Below, piece by piece: positions 6,318-13,567 of a stretch of DNA of 25,285 nt. The DNA is from Sulfurovum sp. UBA7648 (GTDB lineage: Bacteria; Campylobacterota; Campylobacteria; Campylobacterales; Sulfurovaceae): NCBI GenBank assembly GCA_002483605.1, contig DLIG01000015.1:41236-66520 (forward strand), written 5' to 3'. The first letter of the stretch is position 1, and the number at the start of each line of letters is the position of its first letter. The translations under genes were made by a program, and so were the position numbers. The notes beneath the pieces were generated by a model. The model was given only the letters and a program-made list of their open reading frames with translations. It ran no database searches and had not been told where the DNA came from.

Positions 6318-7307
6318 ATGAAAACAGACAAAAAGATATTTCTCCCCCCTCTCTTCTCCCTTGAAAATAAAAAACTTCTTCTCGCATTTTCCGGAGGCAT
6401 AGATTCATCAGCACTTTTTTATATGCTTATAGATAATGGATTAAAGCCTGATTTGGCAATAGTAGATTATGGAATAAGAGAACAGAGCAAAGATGAGCTA
6501 GCTTATGCCAAAGAGCTGGCTTTAGAGTATAATTGCATTTGCCATGCCGTTAAAGCCCCGGGTTTTGATAGCCATTTTGAAGCTAATGCAAGAGCATTTA
6601 GGTATGATTTTTTTGAAAAATTGATAAAAGAATATGGGTATCATGTATTGCTCACGGCACATCAGCTTAATGACCAGCTTGAATGGCTTTTAATGAGGCT
6701 AACCAAGGGTGCAGGAGTTTGTGAGCTGATAGGTTTGCATAGTGTGACGCAAAGATCAAATTACACTATCGTACGTCCACTGTTAGAATATAGCAAAAAT
6801 GAATTGCAAGATTATTTGGATAATAATAAATACAGATATTTCATAGATGAAAGCAATAACGATGAGAGCTATGAGAGAAATTATTTTCGTAAATATTATA
6901 GTAATTCGCTCATCTCAAAATACAAAGATGGCATAAAACGAAGTTTTAAGTATTTAAAAGATGATATATTTATAATTGAAGACAGGTTTGAGACTGTTTT
7001 TGCCTATAAAGAGCTTAGAGTGATTAAAATATATGATACAAGGCTCAGGGTAAAAGCAGCAGATATAGCTCTCAAGGGGCTAGGATATCTCTTGAGTTCA
7101 TCGCAAAGAGAAGAGATAGAAAAAAATGATAATTTGGTTATAGGAGGAGTTTGGGCGATCGGCTTGAGTGCTGATAAACTTTATATTGCGCCATATCATA
7201 AAATAGTATTGCCAAAAGAGTTTAAAGAAAAATGCAGAGTTGCAGGTATCCCCCCGCTTGTGCGAGGATATTGGTATATGGAGAATTTAGATAAAATAAC
7301 CATATAG
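6318..7307 (+). CDS. tilS: tRNA(Ile)-lysidine synthase
   Basis: TilS attaches lysine to C34 of the CAU-anticodon isoleucine tRNA, which makes it read AUA. The ATP-binding PP-loop SGGIDSS lies at residues 25-31. The AHQLNDQLEW segment supplies the conserved HxxxD pair, followed by a KGAG stretch. At 329 residues it is the short form seen in Campylobacterota, without the full C-terminal domains of E. coli TilS (432 residues). The ATG at 6318 has only a weak purine-rich site. The C-terminus (IPPLVRGYWY) is encoded by a segment that is nearly identical to part of an intergenic repeat at 12943-12962. Confidence 0.93.
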   Translation: MKTDKKIFLPPLFSLENKKLLLAFSGGIDSSALFYMLIDNGLKPDLAIVDYGIREQSKDELAYAKELALEYNCICHAVKAPGFDSHFEANARAFRYDFFEKLIKEYGYHVLLTAHQLNDQLEWLLMRLTKGAGVCELIGLHSVTQRSNYTIVRPLLEYSKNELQDYLDNNKYRYFIDESNNDESYERNYFRKYYSNSLISKYKDGIKRSFKYLKDDIFIIEDRFETVFAYKELRVIKIYDTRLRVKAADIALKGLGYLLSSSQREEIEKNDNLVIGGVWAIGLSADKLYIAPYHKIVLPKEFKEKCRVAGIPPLVRGYWYMENLDKITI

Positions 7308-7308
7308 T
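7303..7308 (+). promoter_or_regulatory. Putative -10 box of the first lipoprotein gene
   Basis: TATAGT overlapping the tilS stop codon, 26 bases before the ATG at 7334. Read-through from tilS is equally possible. Confidence 0.35.
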
Positions 7309-7333
7309 AAAACTTGACTTCCAAGGAATCTTT

Positions 7334-7897
7334 ATGAGATATATTTTAAGTGTATTGATTTTATTGTCATTCATTGGGTGCAAAGGTAAAATTTCCGACG
7401 ATGCCAATAAAAGCAGCCAGAATATTCAATTGACCCCAGCCCAGCTCCAAAAAACAAAACCTATTACAAATCGACAATTTAGGGAATTATTGCCGGACGC
7501 TTTGGGAGATTTTAAAAGAGTGCAGATCTCCATGGGGTATTCAGGCCTATATTCGGCAGAAATGACATATATTAATAAAGATAAAAAAATTTTAGTCTCT
7601 ATCGTAGACGGTGCAGGCAAAGAAGGAAGCAGTTTAATTGCTTTGATGAGAGAGAGTATTGACTCAAATATAGATATAAAAAACAAAAACGGATACTTAA
7701 AGTCAATGTCGATTGACAATATCAGAGCTATAAAAGAAGAAGTAAGATTGCAAAACGGCACTGTAAATAAATTGACAATGATAATATCAGGCAGATTTTT
7801 GTTGACGATAGTAGGTACTAACGTTGATATGGATGAGTTAGAAGAGATTATAAAAGACGAAAATATGATAATGAAAATCCAAAAGTTGGCCCAATAG
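7334..7897 (+). CDS. Lipoprotein of unknown function, paralogue A
   Basis: A 187-residue protein with a lipoprotein signal peptide: MRYILSVLILLSFIGC, with the lipobox FIGC and lipidated Cys16. After the linker the mature domain runs from about residue 37 to the end, with ITNRQFRELLPDALGDFKR, then VSIVDGAGKEGSSLIALM, and GRFLLTIVG near the C-terminus. The same landmarks in the same order are found in the next gene, so the two are tandem paralogues. I recognise no named family. AAGGAA precedes the ATG by six bases. The residue after Cys is Lys, so there is no Asp+2 retention signal; if E. coli rules apply, it would go to the outer membrane. Confidence 0.88.
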   Translation: MRYILSVLILLSFIGCKGKISDDANKSSQNIQLTPAQLQKTKPITNRQFRELLPDALGDFKRVQISMGYSGLYSAEMTYINKDKKILVSIVDGAGKEGSSLIALMRESIDSNIDIKNKNGYLKSMSIDNIRAIKEEVRLQNGTVNKLTMIISGRFLLTIVGTNVDMDELEEIIKDENMIMKIQKLAQ

Positions 7898-7948
7898 ATT
7901 AAAATTATATTAAATTTTTATTTAACATTTATTTTCTAAAAAAAATAG

Positions 7949-7954
7949 TATAAT
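7949..7954 (+). promoter_or_regulatory. -10 box of the second lipoprotein gene
   Basis: A perfect TATAAT 31 bases before the ATG at 7986, followed by an AAAGGGGAG ribosome binding site. The second paralogue therefore seems to have its own promoter. Confidence 0.6.
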
Positions 7955-7985
7955 ATCTCAAACTTATATTACAAAGGGGAGTAGA

Positions 7986-8594
7986 ATGAAAACAAAATAT
8001 GTATTATTGTTGTCAGCACTTTTGATGATAAGCGGATGCGGTGATAAAAAATCAGATGAACAAAAAGAAGTCGTGATACAAGAAGAGAGCACCAAAGATA
8101 TGAAAGACGCTTTTGAAGAAATAGGAAAAACTTCAGAGGATCTAAAAAAAGCTACCCCATTGTCTAACCAACAACTAAAAGCTCTATTGCCAGAAAAAAT
8201 AAATGGATTTAATAGAAAAAGATTCTCAATAGGGCAGCTTGGTATGCATATTGCAGAAGCTTATTACGGAGAGAATGATAAACAAATCACGCTTTCCATA
8301 TTGGATGGTGCAGGCGAAGCAGGAAGTGCTATGATAGCAATGATGCAAATAGGCATCAATGCAGGCGGTGAAAGCGAAGATGAGAACGGATATAGAAAAC
8401 CGATAAAAATAGACGGCAACAGCGGTGTTGAGGAGCAAGAACGGTCTGATAATAGTGTTACTAACAAAATTATGCTTATCGTAAAAGGAAGATTCATGTT
8501 GACGTTTGAAGGCAAAAATATAGAAGCAGATAAATTAAAAAGCATAATAGATAGCGAAAATCTCATCGATAAACTAGAGGATTTGGCAGACTAG
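7986..8594 (+). CDS. Lipoprotein of unknown function, paralogue B
   Basis: A 202-residue lipoprotein: MKTKYVLLLSALLMISGC with the lipobox ISGC and lipidated Cys18. A charged linker rich in Asp, Glu and Lys is longer than in paralogue A. The domain then repeats A's landmarks: LSNQQLKALLPEKINGFNRK, TLSILDGAGEAGSAMIAMM, ENGYRKPIKID and GRFMLTFEG, ending in an acidic helix. Divergence is high, so the duplication is old or under different selection. It has its own promoter and a strong AAAGGGGAG site. The next gene is convergent, 19 bp away. Likely periplasm-facing and attached to a membrane; role unknown. Confidence 0.9.
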   Translation: MKTKYVLLLSALLMISGCGDKKSDEQKEVVIQEESTKDMKDAFEEIGKTSEDLKKATPLSNQQLKALLPEKINGFNRKRFSIGQLGMHIAEAYYGENDKQITLSILDGAGEAGSAMIAMMQIGINAGGESEDENGYRKPIKIDGNSGVEEQERSDNSVTNKIMLIVKGRFMLTFEGKNIEADKLKSIIDSENLIDKLEDLAD

Positions 8595-8613
8595 GCTTGC
8601 TAAGATCCGGCTT

Positions 8614-9447
8614 TTATTTTTTTGCCAATGGATGAGCTTTGAGATACTCTTCTAATTTTTTGGTATTGCCCAGCTTAGTGTATATTTGAGTTGTTGCCAT
8701 AGAAGAGTGCCCTAAAAGCTCACTAACATCTGCTATTCTAGCCCCGCTGTTTAGCAGATGTGTAGCAAACGAATGTCGGAGCTGATGAGGTGTAGCTTTG
8801 ATACCGCGTGTTTTAAAAAGTTTAGAGAGTTTATATCTCAGCCCTGCTGAATTAAGCGGGGCTTTGTCTTTTTCAAATAGATATTTTTGAGGTATATAAA
8901 TATCTATATACTCTTTTAATATAGTTTGAAGTTCAGGCATTACCGGTAATTGCCGTACTTTGCTGCCTTTACCGTGAATCTGTATCCAATCTCCATTTAT
9001 ATCAGATAGTTTCAAAGAAGCCAGTTCGCTTATCCTAAGACCTAAACCATAGAGCATATACACTAAAGTCTTTTGTTCTATATCAGCAGTGCCAAGCACC
9101 TCTTTTAGATGATTTTCTTCAATAGGTTTTGGCAGTGTTTGAGGTACTTTAATGGAATCATTTGGGTAAAAAGTGACATTTAATTTTTTGTGGTCATTCA
9201 AAAACTTGACAAAGGAACGCACCGCACTTAGTTTTTTGGCTATAGTTTTTTTATTATTATTGATCACTTGCAGTCTATAAGGAGTTATGTCGATGTCTAT
9301 ACTATCATTACTTTCACTGATTTGACTAATTTTTATCATATATCTTAGCGATATGTCGTATGTTGTTATAGTTTGGATACTATAACCTCTAATTTGGTAG
9401 AGATAATCTAGAAAATCATCTAAAAATTCTAAGAATCTGTCTTTCAT
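8614..9447 (-). CDS. Tyrosine recombinase, XerC/XerD-like
   Basis: A site-specific recombinase of 277 residues. The N-terminal SAM-like core-binding domain covers about residues 1-95. The catalytic domain has all the expected residues: Arg138 in GLRISEL, Lys163 in GKGSK, His221 and Arg224 in HQLRHSFATH, His247 in LLGHSS and nucleophile Tyr256 in TQIYTKL. It is clearly shorter than the XerH recombinases of Helicobacter and Campylobacter (about 350-360 residues) and closer to XerC/XerD in size. It may act in chromosome dimer resolution, or at another site. It is the last gene of the miaB operon, three bases after the acyltransferase gene. No phage or integron genes are near, which argues against a mobile-element integrase. 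Confidence 0.9.
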   Translation of the reverse strand: MKDRFLEFLDDFLDYLYQIRGYSIQTITTYDISLRYMIKISQISESNDSIDIDITPYRLQVINNNKKTIAKKLSAVRSFVKFLNDHKKLNVTFYPNDSIKVPQTLPKPIEENHLKEVLGTADIEQKTLVYMLYGLGLRISELASLKLSDINGDWIQIHGKGSKVRQLPVMPELQTILKEYIDIYIPQKYLFEKDKAPLNSAGLRYKLSKLFKTRGIKATPHQLRHSFATHLLNSGARIADVSELLGHSSMATTQIYTKLGNTKKLEEYLKAHPLAKK

Positions 9448-9450
9448 GTT

Positions 9451-10074
9451 TTAGATAGTGGTATATTGTACCATTGTTTCGCTCACTATTTTTTTAGCCT
9501 CTTGATTATCAAGTCCTTTTAGATCAAGGAGTTTCGTATATATTTCTATAGTGCTAAATGGCTTTGGTATGATAAATTTATCCCAGCTTTTTAGCTGCCA
9601 ATGTTTGTTGACCTTATAATTTATAGTGAAGACTTGCAGATTGGATTTTTGTGCCAAAGCGACTATTCCGTCACCAACAGAAAATCTAGGTCCTCTAGGC
9701 CCATCTGGAGTTATAAGTACATCATCGCCTTTTTTTAATGCATTTAATGAATTGATAAGCGCTTTAACCCCGCCTTTTGATGATGAGCCTTCAATGGGAT
9801 AAATATTGAAATATTGTATTGTGTTAGAGACTATTTGACCGTCTTTATGGCTTGATGCAATTGCTCCTGCTTTGTGTCTTGAAAAAAGTTTGCGATAATA
9901 CTGCGGAGATATCAAAAGTTCACTGTGCCAGCACGCAAAAATATATTGTTTATCTGAAAAATGTGATAGATGATGATAATGTTTTTTGGTAGTTAGCCAT
10001 ATTAATCTCATAAGGCAATAAATGAAAAAAGGAATGACATTATAGATCAAAAAGTTTGAGATCTTTTTTTTCAT
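9451..10074 (-). CDS. DUF374 lysophospholipid acyltransferase-like protein
   Basis: A membrane-associated protein of 207 residues with one hydrophobic N-terminal segment at about 8-28. The DUF374 landmarks follow in order: ACWHSELL at 47-54, ASSHKDGQIVS at 73-83, EGSSSKGGVKAL at 95-106 and ITPDGPRGPR at 121-130. The family is related to the acyltransferases of lipid A and phospholipid synthesis, with the HxxxxD-type pair probably in SHKDGQ. The actual acyl acceptor is unknown. The ATG directly follows the miaB stop with no gap, so translation is coupled. Helicobacter also has a DUF374 gene after miaB (HP0270). Confidence 0.88.
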   Translation of the reverse strand: MKKKISNFLIYNVIPFFIYCLMRLIWLTTKKHYHHLSHFSDKQYIFACWHSELLISPQYYRKLFSRHKAGAIASSHKDGQIVSNTIQYFNIYPIEGSSSKGGVKALINSLNALKKGDDVLITPDGPRGPRFSVGDGIVALAQKSNLQVFTINYKVNKHWQLKSWDKFIIPKPFSTIEIYTKLLDLKGLDNQEAKKIVSETMVQYTTI

Positions 10075-11379
10075 CTAATCTTTTATCACTTTCCCCTCTA
10101 AGAGGCTTCTTGAAGTTTTTGTGATCTCTACAGGTATAACAGTGCCAAGCAGCTCTTCGCTTCCTTCAACAAAAACAAGTTTGCCATCATCACTTCTGCC
10201 TGCAACTTTGCCGTTTGGTTTTAATTCATCAAAATAGACTTGATGGATAGTATCAAGCTGTGCTTGCATAATCTCATCCAAGATCTGCATATGACGATCT
10301 TGAAGTCTTGTAAGCCTAGCTGATGAGACCTCGGAATCTACCTGTTCATCATACTCTGCTGCCGGGGTATGAGGTCTAGGAGAGTATATAAAAGAGAACA
10401 TTTGATCAAATCTGACACGTTCAAGTACATCCATTGTATCTTCAAAATCCTCATCACTCTCTCCTGGGAATCCAACAATGATATCTGTAGAAATTGTTGC
10501 ATCTGGAGCCAAAGAGCGAATAAGCTCGCAGCGGTTCAAAAACCACTCTTTTGTATATCCTCTTTTCATGGCTTTGAGTATTTTACTTGAGCCGCTTTGA
10601 AGCGGGACATGAATTTGTTTGCATATTTTGGGATTAGAGGCAAATTCTTTGATAAATTCATCATCCATATGCAAAGGGTGTGGAGACGTGAAGCGAATTC
10701 TTTCCAATCCTTCTATGCTGCTGATAGCTTGGAGTAGGCCTGTAAAATCTTTTACTTCGCTTGTTTGGCTAAAACGTCTTCCGTAATTGTTTACATTTTG
10801 ACCAAGCAGCATCACCTCTTTTGCTCCGCTTTCTACGGCTTTTTTGATCTCATTTATTATCAGATCGCTAGGTATCGATATCTCTTCACCCCTGGTAGTA
10901 GGTACTATGCAAAAGGTGCATGATTTATCGCAACCCATTGAAATGTTAACCATGGCTTTAAAAGGATTTGTGCGATATTCACCAAATGCATATGTGCTGT
11001 CATCATAATTTGTATCTATTTCAACTGCATGTTTTTGGTGTAATACTTTTGTGATCTTGGATATATTCCTGGCGCCTAAAACAAAATCTACCATTGGAGC
11101 TCTACGTATGATCTCGCGGCCAAGATGGCTTGCTGTGCATCCGCAAACTCCTATTTTGGCGTTTGGTTTTTTGTTTTTAGCAAAAACACCAATCTCTGAG
11201 AAAAGTTTAGCAACAGGTTTTTCTCGGACACTGCATGTGTTGATGATTATTAAATCAGCCTCTGAGATATTGGTAGTAAGTGAGTAGTTTTCAGTTATGG
11301 ATAGTTCAGCAATGAGATGTTCGCTATCACGAACATTCATAGCACATCCTAGTGTTTCAATATATAGTTTTTTTTGCAT
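10075..11379 (-). CDS. miaB: tRNA-2-methylthio-N6-dimethylallyladenosine synthase
   Basis: A radical-SAM methylthiotransferase of about 434 residues that thiomethylates i6A37 in tRNAs reading codons that start with U. The UPF0004 cluster cysteines are Cys12 in ETLGCAMN, Cys49 in NTCSVRE and the Cys79/Cys81 region GVCGCTA. The SAM cluster is Cys151, Cys155 and Cys158 in MGCDKSCTFCIVPTTRG. A TRAM domain ends the protein. I use the ATG at 11379; the TTG just before it would add one residue. There is no good ribosome binding site, but the upstream stop is six bases away, so coupling is likely. The typical TTRGEE segment confirms MiaB rather than RimO. Confidence 0.95.
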   Translation of the reverse strand: MQKKLYIETLGCAMNVRDSEHLIAELSITENYSLTTNISEADLIIINTCSVREKPVAKLFSEIGVFAKNKKPNAKIGVCGCTASHLGREIIRRAPMVDFVLGARNISKITKVLHQKHAVEIDTNYDDSTYAFGEYRTNPFKAMVNISMGCDKSCTFCIVPTTRGEEISIPSDLIINEIKKAVESGAKEVMLLGQNVNNYGRRFSQTSEVKDFTGLLQAISSIEGLERIRFTSPHPLHMDDEFIKEFASNPKICKQIHVPLQSGSSKILKAMKRGYTKEWFLNRCELIRSLAPDATISTDIIVGFPGESDEDFEDTMDVLERVRFDQMFSFIYSPRPHTPAAEYDEQVDSEVSSARLTRLQDRHMQILDEIMQAQLDTIHQVYFDELKPNGKVAGRSDDGKLVFVEGSEELLGTVIPVEITKTSRSLLEGKVIKD

Positions 11380-11385
11380 CAAAAG

Positions 11386-11622
11386 TTATATAATATGAAC
11401 TTCATAGATGTATTCATTTTCATCCAATCCGTACTTGACCTCTCTCATATATACGCTAGATCCTTTCTCCTCAAAGTATTCTATAAGCTCTTTCAATTCT
11501 TTATGCGAGTTTTCTCTGTCAAAATAAAATATAGACTTAGTCGACAACTCAGCTTCGATTTCTTCAATATCTATAGCTTTCGGTTTAGCCTTAAGTGATG
11601 TTCTGGCAAGTTTTAGTTTCAT
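11386..11622 (-). CDS. HP0268-like small protein (putative nuclease)
   Basis: A protein of 78 residues that begins MKLKLARTSLKAK. The C-terminal half has SIFYFDRENSHKELKELIEY and a YIYEVHII end. It matches, as I remember it, Helicobacter pylori HP0268 (SIFYF...NAHKDM...LYELHII), which is also directly upstream of miaB. HP0268 has been reported as a Smr-like, metal-dependent nicking nuclease. I chose ATG at 11622 because AAGGAT lies four bases before it; an upstream in-frame ATG at 11652 would add ten residues without a ribosome binding site. It leads the operon with miaB, the acyltransferase and the recombinase. The catalytic role here is taken from the relative, not seen. Confidence 0.85.
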   Translation of the reverse strand: MKLKLARTSLKAKPKAIDIEEIEAELSTKSIFYFDRENSHKELKELIEYFEEKGSSVYMREVKYGLDENEYIYEVHII

Positions 11623-11667
11623 TTTGATCCTTATATTGTATGTGTCATTCAATGCTTAATTATGGTT

Positions 11668-11673
11668 ATTATA
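11668..11673 (-). promoter_or_regulatory. -10 box of the HP0268-like/miaB operon
   Basis: A perfect TATAAT on the minus strand, 45 bases before the ATG at 11622. It is divergent from, and about 30 bp from, the nusA -10 box. Confidence 0.6.
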
Positions 11674-11701
11674 CTTAATTTTGGGTAAAGGTTCGTTGAG
11701 A

Positions 11702-11707
11702 TATAAT
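11702..11707 (+). promoter_or_regulatory. Putative -10 box of nusA
   Basis: A perfect TATAAT about 100 bases before the TTG start of nusA, so the transcript would have a leader of roughly 95 bases. That is enough room for post-transcriptional control, for example autoregulation, but no specific structure was identified. Confidence 0.5.
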
Positions 11708-11809
11708 TATATTCTACAAAAATGAATACTTCCCACAAGAGATATCAATGTTATTTATGCCTTCTTTTGGTAGGAATATAAATCATTTTATAAACAAAAA
11801 GGATAACTC

Positions 11810-12925
11810 TTGGAAAAGATTTTAGATACGGTTGAAGCTATAGCGCATGAAAAAAACATTACAAAAGAACAAGCTATAGCTGCATTTAAAGATGCACTTA
11901 TTAATACTGCAAAGAGACTGACATCAAGTGACAGCATGTTTGAAGTTTTTATAGATAATCAAAAGAAAGATTATACTATATTCAAAACGATCTCTATAGT
12001 AGCAGATGATGATGAGAGATTAGCTGCCGGATCTGACGCTTTTATGGCTTTAAGTACTGCTCAAGAATATGATAAATCCATCGAAGTTGGAGATACTTTT
12101 AAATCAGAATTTGACCTAGAACAATATGGACGTACAGCATCAGCTAATCTTTTTCGTGAATTAGAATATCATATCCAAAGACGTATCGAGCAAAGTTTGC
12201 TTGAGCGATACCAAGATAAGGTCGGTACTATCGTAATAGGTACGGTATCTAGGATAGATAGCGATGAAAATACATATGTTGAGATAGGTGAGCTCAGAGG
12301 AGTTTTAACTCTTCGTAATCGTATCAAAGGAGAAAAATTTAAAGTAGGAGATACTATAAAAGCACTTCTTAAATACGTTAGTATAAATCCTAAATTTGGA
12401 TTATTTTTGGAGCTGTCTCGAACAGCACCAAAATTTTTAGAAGCACTTATGGAGCGAGAAGTTCCAGAGATCGCAGATGGTGTGCTAGAAATTACCAATT
12501 GTGCGAGAATCCCGGGTGAGAGAGCTAAGATAGCCCTTAGAGCATTGCAATCAAACATAGATCCGGTCGGAGCTGCTGTAGGGGTGAAAGGTGTAAGGAT
12601 CAATGCAGTAAGTGCAGAACTTATAGGAGAAAATATCGATTGTATCGAATATTCACCGATTCCTGAGATCTTTATAACTAGAGCATTGAGTCCTGCAATA
12701 GTTCAAAATATCAAAATAGAAAAAGAAAAAGCAATAGTCTCTATCACGAGTGACCAAAAAGCAAAAGCTATCGGGAAAAGTGGAATTAATATACGTCTAG
12801 CTTCTATGCTGACAGGTTATGCTATCGAGCTAAATGAGATAGAGGGTAAAACAACTGAGCCTACTGATACTAAAGAGAGTACAAAAACTACAGACACTTC
12901 TGCATTGGCTAATTTGTTTAGATAG
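11810..12925 (+). CDS. nusA: Transcription elongation/termination factor NusA
   Basis: NusA binds RNA polymerase and RNA and affects pausing, termination and antitermination. The protein is 371 residues, near the 395 of Helicobacter and without the C-terminal acidic repeats of E. coli NusA (495). Regions in order: N-terminal polymerase-binding domain to about 125; S1 domain at about 135-200 (GTIVIGTVSRID, ELRGVLTLRNRI); KH1 containing DPVGAAVGVKGVRINAVSAE; and KH2 with KAKAIGKSGINIRLASML. The tail is Thr/Ser/Glu-rich. The start is TTG at 11810, with AAAGGA seven bases upstream; the protein start MEKI agrees with Helicobacter NusA. It is not in an operon with infB or rimP here. Confidence 0.95.
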   Translation: MEKILDTVEAIAHEKNITKEQAIAAFKDALINTAKRLTSSDSMFEVFIDNQKKDYTIFKTISIVADDDERLAAGSDAFMALSTAQEYDKSIEVGDTFKSEFDLEQYGRTASANLFRELEYHIQRRIEQSLLERYQDKVGTIVIGTVSRIDSDENTYVEIGELRGVLTLRNRIKGEKFKVGDTIKALLKYVSINPKFGLFLELSRTAPKFLEALMEREVPEIADGVLEITNCARIPGERAKIALRALQSNIDPVGAAVGVKGVRINAVSAELIGENIDCIEYSPIPEIFITRALSPAIVQNIKIEKEKAIVSITSDQKAKAIGKSGINIRLASMLTGYAIELNEIEGKTTEPTDTKESTKTTDTSALANLFR

Positions 12926-12936
12926 TTTTTAAAAGT

Positions 12937-12970
12937 GTCACCCCCCCCGCTTATGCGAGGATGAGATGAC
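12937..12970. repeat. Palindromic repeat with C8 run between convergent genes
   Basis: The element runs from GTCA to TGAC, with a run of eight C at 12941-12948 and an imperfect hairpin around GCTTATGC. Its core, 12943-12962, matches 7250-7269 inside tilS at 19 of 20 positions. It fits the general pattern of GTCA..CCCCGC..GCG..TGAC dispersed palindromes known from many bacteria. Placed between the stops of nusA and the L,D-transpeptidase, it may also act as a two-way terminator or RNA stabiliser. Confidence 0.6.
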
Positions 12971-12973
12971 GAG

Positions 12974-13489
12974 TTATAAGAAATCGTCGATTGTAACGCG
13001 TCTGTTTTTTGCTTTAGCATAATTGTCTTCAGCTAAAGTTTTTTGTTTGATTTTTTTTGCCTCAGGCGCTCTTTTGTATAGGTCGGTATATTGTGCAGAC
13101 TGCTTAACCTGCACCGGAGTCCCCATTGGCGCCCAATGAAAAAGCTGTTCTGCATATTCTCTTGGCACCCTAATGCAGCCATGCGAAGCCGGATAATCAG
13201 GAACATAACCTTGGTGTATTGCGATACCCCAATTAGTTAGACGCATCATGAAAGGCATGGGCAGATGATATATATTTGATATGTGATGTCTTTTTTTCTC
13301 TGTTATTGTGAATTTGCCAACCGGAGTACGGTGACCCGGTTTTCCGGTTGAAATTCGACTCTCTATTACCACCTCTCCATCTTCTATAGCGTAAATTTTT
13401 TGCATACCAAGATCTATAATTATTTCTTTGTAGGCAAATGAGTAAGAGACACATAACAAGAATATGAATGTAACTTTATAAAATTTCAT
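12974..13489 (-). CDS. L,D-transpeptidase (YkuD family), exported
   Basis: A 171-residue secreted protein with a signal peptide, MKFYKVTFIFLLCVSYSFAY, likely cut after about residue 19. The YkuD catalytic motif is complete: His92 in AIHQG, then ASHGCIRVP with nucleophile Cys105 and the preceding Ser-His-Gly. Such enzymes form 3-3 cross-links in peptidoglycan or attach proteins to it, in the periplasm. The C-terminal tail (about 40 residues) is rich in Lys and Ala and holds no known domain. The ribosome binding site is excellent (AAAGGAGG, six bases before the ATG), and a TATAAT box on the minus strand at 13534-13529 may drive it. In this phylum related exported peptidoglycan enzymes affect cell shape, but this one is not a recognised csd gene. 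Confidence 0.92.
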   Translation of the reverse strand: MKFYKVTFIFLLCVSYSFAYKEIIIDLGMQKIYAIEDGEVVIESRISTGKPGHRTPVGKFTITEKKRHHISNIYHLPMPFMMRLTNWGIAIHQGYVPDYPASHGCIRVPREYAEQLFHWAPMGTPVQVKQSAQYTDLYKRAPEAKKIKQKTLAEDNYAKAKNRRVTIDDFL

Positions 13490-13528
13490 ATATTGCCTCC
13501 TTTGTTAATTCTTATAATTAGATATAAA

Positions 13529-13534
13529 ATTATA
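13529..13534 (-). promoter_or_regulatory. -10 box of the L,D-transpeptidase gene
   Basis: A perfect TATAAT on the minus strand, about 39 bases before the ATG, in the short gap after the AAA ATPase gene. Confidence 0.55.
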
Positions 13535-13567
13535 TCATATTAAAACTATTTTTATTAAATTTGCCTA

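Noticed and set aside
8614..9447. The tyrosine recombinase as sign of a prophage or integron
   Set aside because: No phage, att-like or cassette genes are near, and it is coupled to housekeeping genes.
4912..11379. rimO and miaB as a recent duplication in the window
   Set aside because: They are ancient members of the same superfamily with different N-terminal motifs (SLGCTKN and ETLGCAMN) and different targets; both are expected in most bacteria.
11722..11781. 19-codon open frame in the nusA leader (possible leader peptide)
   Set aside because: No ribosome binding site, no runs of regulatory codons, and no terminator-antiterminator pair was seen.
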